From contig JAENZP010000003.1 of the NCBI GenBank assembly GCA_016841205.1, positions 124,001 through 188,000 of the forward strand: DNA of 64,000 nt, given 5' to 3'. This document shows positions 62,741 to 64,000 of the stretch, in pieces. The notes beneath the pieces are model-generated. The model searched no databases and was not told the origin of the DNA. It was given only the letters and a program-made list of their open reading frames with translations. Within the stretch, counting starts at the first letter, position 1. Each line of letters opens with the position of its first letter. A program made the translations under genes and the position numbers. This stretch comes from Desulfoscipio geothermicus (GTDB taxonomy: Bacteria > Bacillota > Desulfotomaculia > Desulfotomaculales > Desulfallaceae).

Positions 62741-64000
62741 TTATTCCGCCAGGATAACCTCTCCCTCAAGATGAGTAAGACTGCAACCGGTAATATGAAG
62801 CTGAACCGGCTTACCTACCATATCTCGTTTACCCCGGAAAACAACAATTTTATTGGTTCTTGTCCGTGCACTCATTAAATCAGCATTTGTTTTACTCGGC
62901 CCTTCTACAATGCAGGACTGTGTTTTACCAACTTCCATTTTATTTTTACATAAACTTATTTTGTTCTGCATAGCTATAAGCTCCTCAATACGAGCAACTT
63001 TTTTTTCATCTGAAACCTGCTCTTCCATACCGGCCGCAGGGGTGCCCCGCCTTTTGTTATAGATAAAAGTAAAGGCGCTATCAAATTCAACATTTTTTAT
63101 AAGTTCAATAGTATCCTCAAAATCAGCGTCCGACTCTCCAGGAAAACCCACCATAATATCGGTAGTTAATGACACACCCGGAATAGCCAAACGAATTTTT
63201 TCAACCAACTCCAGGTAATACTCACGTGTGTACCCCCGGTTCATTCTCTTTAGTATATTGTTACTCCCAGCCTGCACAGGCAGGTGAATGTGTTCACATA
63301 CTTTTGATAAATGTGATATAGTTATTATTAGTTTATCACTAAAATCTTTGGGATGGGAAGTCATATAGCGAATTCTATTTAAGTCTTTTATATCGCTTAT
63401 CATGACCAGTAAATCAGCAAAATCAATACCGGACATTAAATCTTTGCCATAAGAATTGACATTTTGACCCAGTAAGGTAACTTCTTGATAGCCTTGACTT
63501 ACCAGTTCTTCAATCTCACTAATAATGTCTTCAGGCTGTCTGCTTTTCTCCCTGCCCCGCACGTAAGGTACTATGCAATAAGTGCAAAAATTATTGCACC
63601 CGAACATAATACTAACCCAGGCTCGAACACCTTGAAAGCGCTTAACCGACAAACCTTCTTTAATATCTTTTTGCTCAGACCAAATATCAATAATCTGCTT
63701 TTTTTGGCTCTCTATTCGATCTATTAATTCCGGCAGCACATGAATATTATGAGTACCAAATAGTATATCCACATACTTAAAACGCTGCTTTATTTTTAAA
63801 CCAATATGCTCTTGCTGGCTCATGCACCCACCCATTGCTATAATCAAGTGAGGTTTTTGTTTTTTAAGCTGGCCAAGTCTGCCCAATAGCCCAAATACCT
63901 TATTCTCAGCAGTTTCTCGAACGCAGCAAGTATTCAAGACAATTATATCGGCATCATTTTGGTCTTCTGCAGAGAGATACCCCTTATTCTCCAACATACC
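62741..64000 (-). CDS. miaB: tRNA-2-methylthio-N6-dimethylallyladenosine synthase MiaB (5' end outside window)
   Basis: At least 419 residues visible; perhaps 20-30 N-terminal residues lie beyond the right edge. Methylthiotransferase with N-terminal cluster cysteines (LNTCCVRETAENK, MGGCMSQQ), radical SAM motif CNNFCTYC, GQNVNSYG, and a C-terminal TRAM domain ending in GCSLTHLEGEVI. Adds the methylthio group to i6A37 made by MiaA. First visible gene of a minus-strand cluster with ylbF 22 nt downstream. Confidence 0.95.
   Translation of the reverse strand, partial: GMLENKGYLSAEDQNDADIIVLNTCCVRETAENKVFGLLGRLGQLKKQKPHLIIAMGGCMSQQEHIGLKIKQRFKYVDILFGTHNIHVLPELIDRIESQKKQIIDIWSEQKDIKEGLSVKRFQGVRAWVSIMFGCNNFCTYCIVPYVRGREKSRQPEDIISEIEELVSQGYQEVTLLGQNVNSYGKDLMSGIDFADLLVMISDIKDLNRIRYMTSHPKDFSDKLIITISHLSKVCEHIHLPVQAGSNNILKRMNRGYTREYYLELVEKIRLAIPGVSLTTDIMVGFPGESDADFEDTIELIKNVEFDSAFTFIYNKRRGTPAAGMEEQVSDEKKVARIEELIAMQNKISLCKNKMEVGKTQSCIVEGPSKTNADLMSARTRTNKIVVFRGKRDMVGKPVQLHITGCSLTHLEGEVILAE

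Overview
The window looks like the chromosome of a spore-forming anaerobic Clostridia member, close to the Desulfotomaculum/Pelotomaculum group of Peptococcaceae. This is an inference from gene content. Sporulation genes are present (SleB-type hydrolase, a previously unmarked SpoVM, SpoVB, SpoVK-like ATPase, YlbF). Part of a methylmalonyl-CoA pathway gene set is present, with two-subunit fumarase, succinyl-CoA synthetase and a methylmalonyl-CoA carboxyltransferase/decarboxylase. Strong Shine-Dalgarno (SD) sites and many TTG starts also fit.

Layout. 0-3.3 kb: cell-wall hydrolase, a P-loop/Asp23 fusion, a lone CBM25 protein and tRNA-Pro. 3.5-10.1 kb: adenylate kinase, a complete branched-chain amino acid ABC operon (livJHMGF) and thioredoxin reductase. 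10-20 kb: DinG-type helicase, SpoVM, small membrane and TPR proteins, folE-ypmA-surE, and convergent spoVB. 20-23.7 kb: EF-G paralogue, an amidohydrolase remnant, a probable unidentified structured RNA with its own promoter and terminator, and panB.

23.9-32.2 kb is AT-rich and accessory. It is bounded by a 42-nt tRNA 3' fragment and by an intact tRNA-Trp carrying the same segment (37/42 identical, same strand), as expected of an island integrated at a tRNA anticodon loop. Inside is an Agr-type peptide signalling operon: a kinase-less AgrC-like receptor domain, AgrB, and an AgrD peptide gene too short for the usual gene calls. It is followed by a membrane GGDEF/HD-GYP protein and a hybrid histidine kinase. 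A broken response-regulator/kinase gene, a MITE-like inverted repeat and a small Gly-rich membrane peptide complete it. The link from cyclic peptide to c-di-GMP is the most interesting system here.

32.3-42.3 kb: ddl, a zinc-ribbon/UPF0182/small membrane protein set, alpha/beta hydrolase, mixed-type phosphofructokinase, radical SAM protein, glycosyltransferase and UPF0316. 42.8-48.9 kb (minus strand): fumarase alpha/beta, sucC, sucD, mmdA, a small MmdE-like protein and a biotin carrier. Together these cover the fumarate/succinate and decarboxylation ends of propionate metabolism, but no mutase, epimerase or membrane Na+ pump subunit is present. 49-64 kb: lexA with a LexA box over its own promoter, facing a long minus-strand cluster of miaB, ylbF, mutS, hydantoinase, HDAC-like deacetylase, mutL, miaA, hfq, spoVK, methionine gamma-lyase-like enzyme and lysR. 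No CRISPR array, rRNA or intact transposase was seen.
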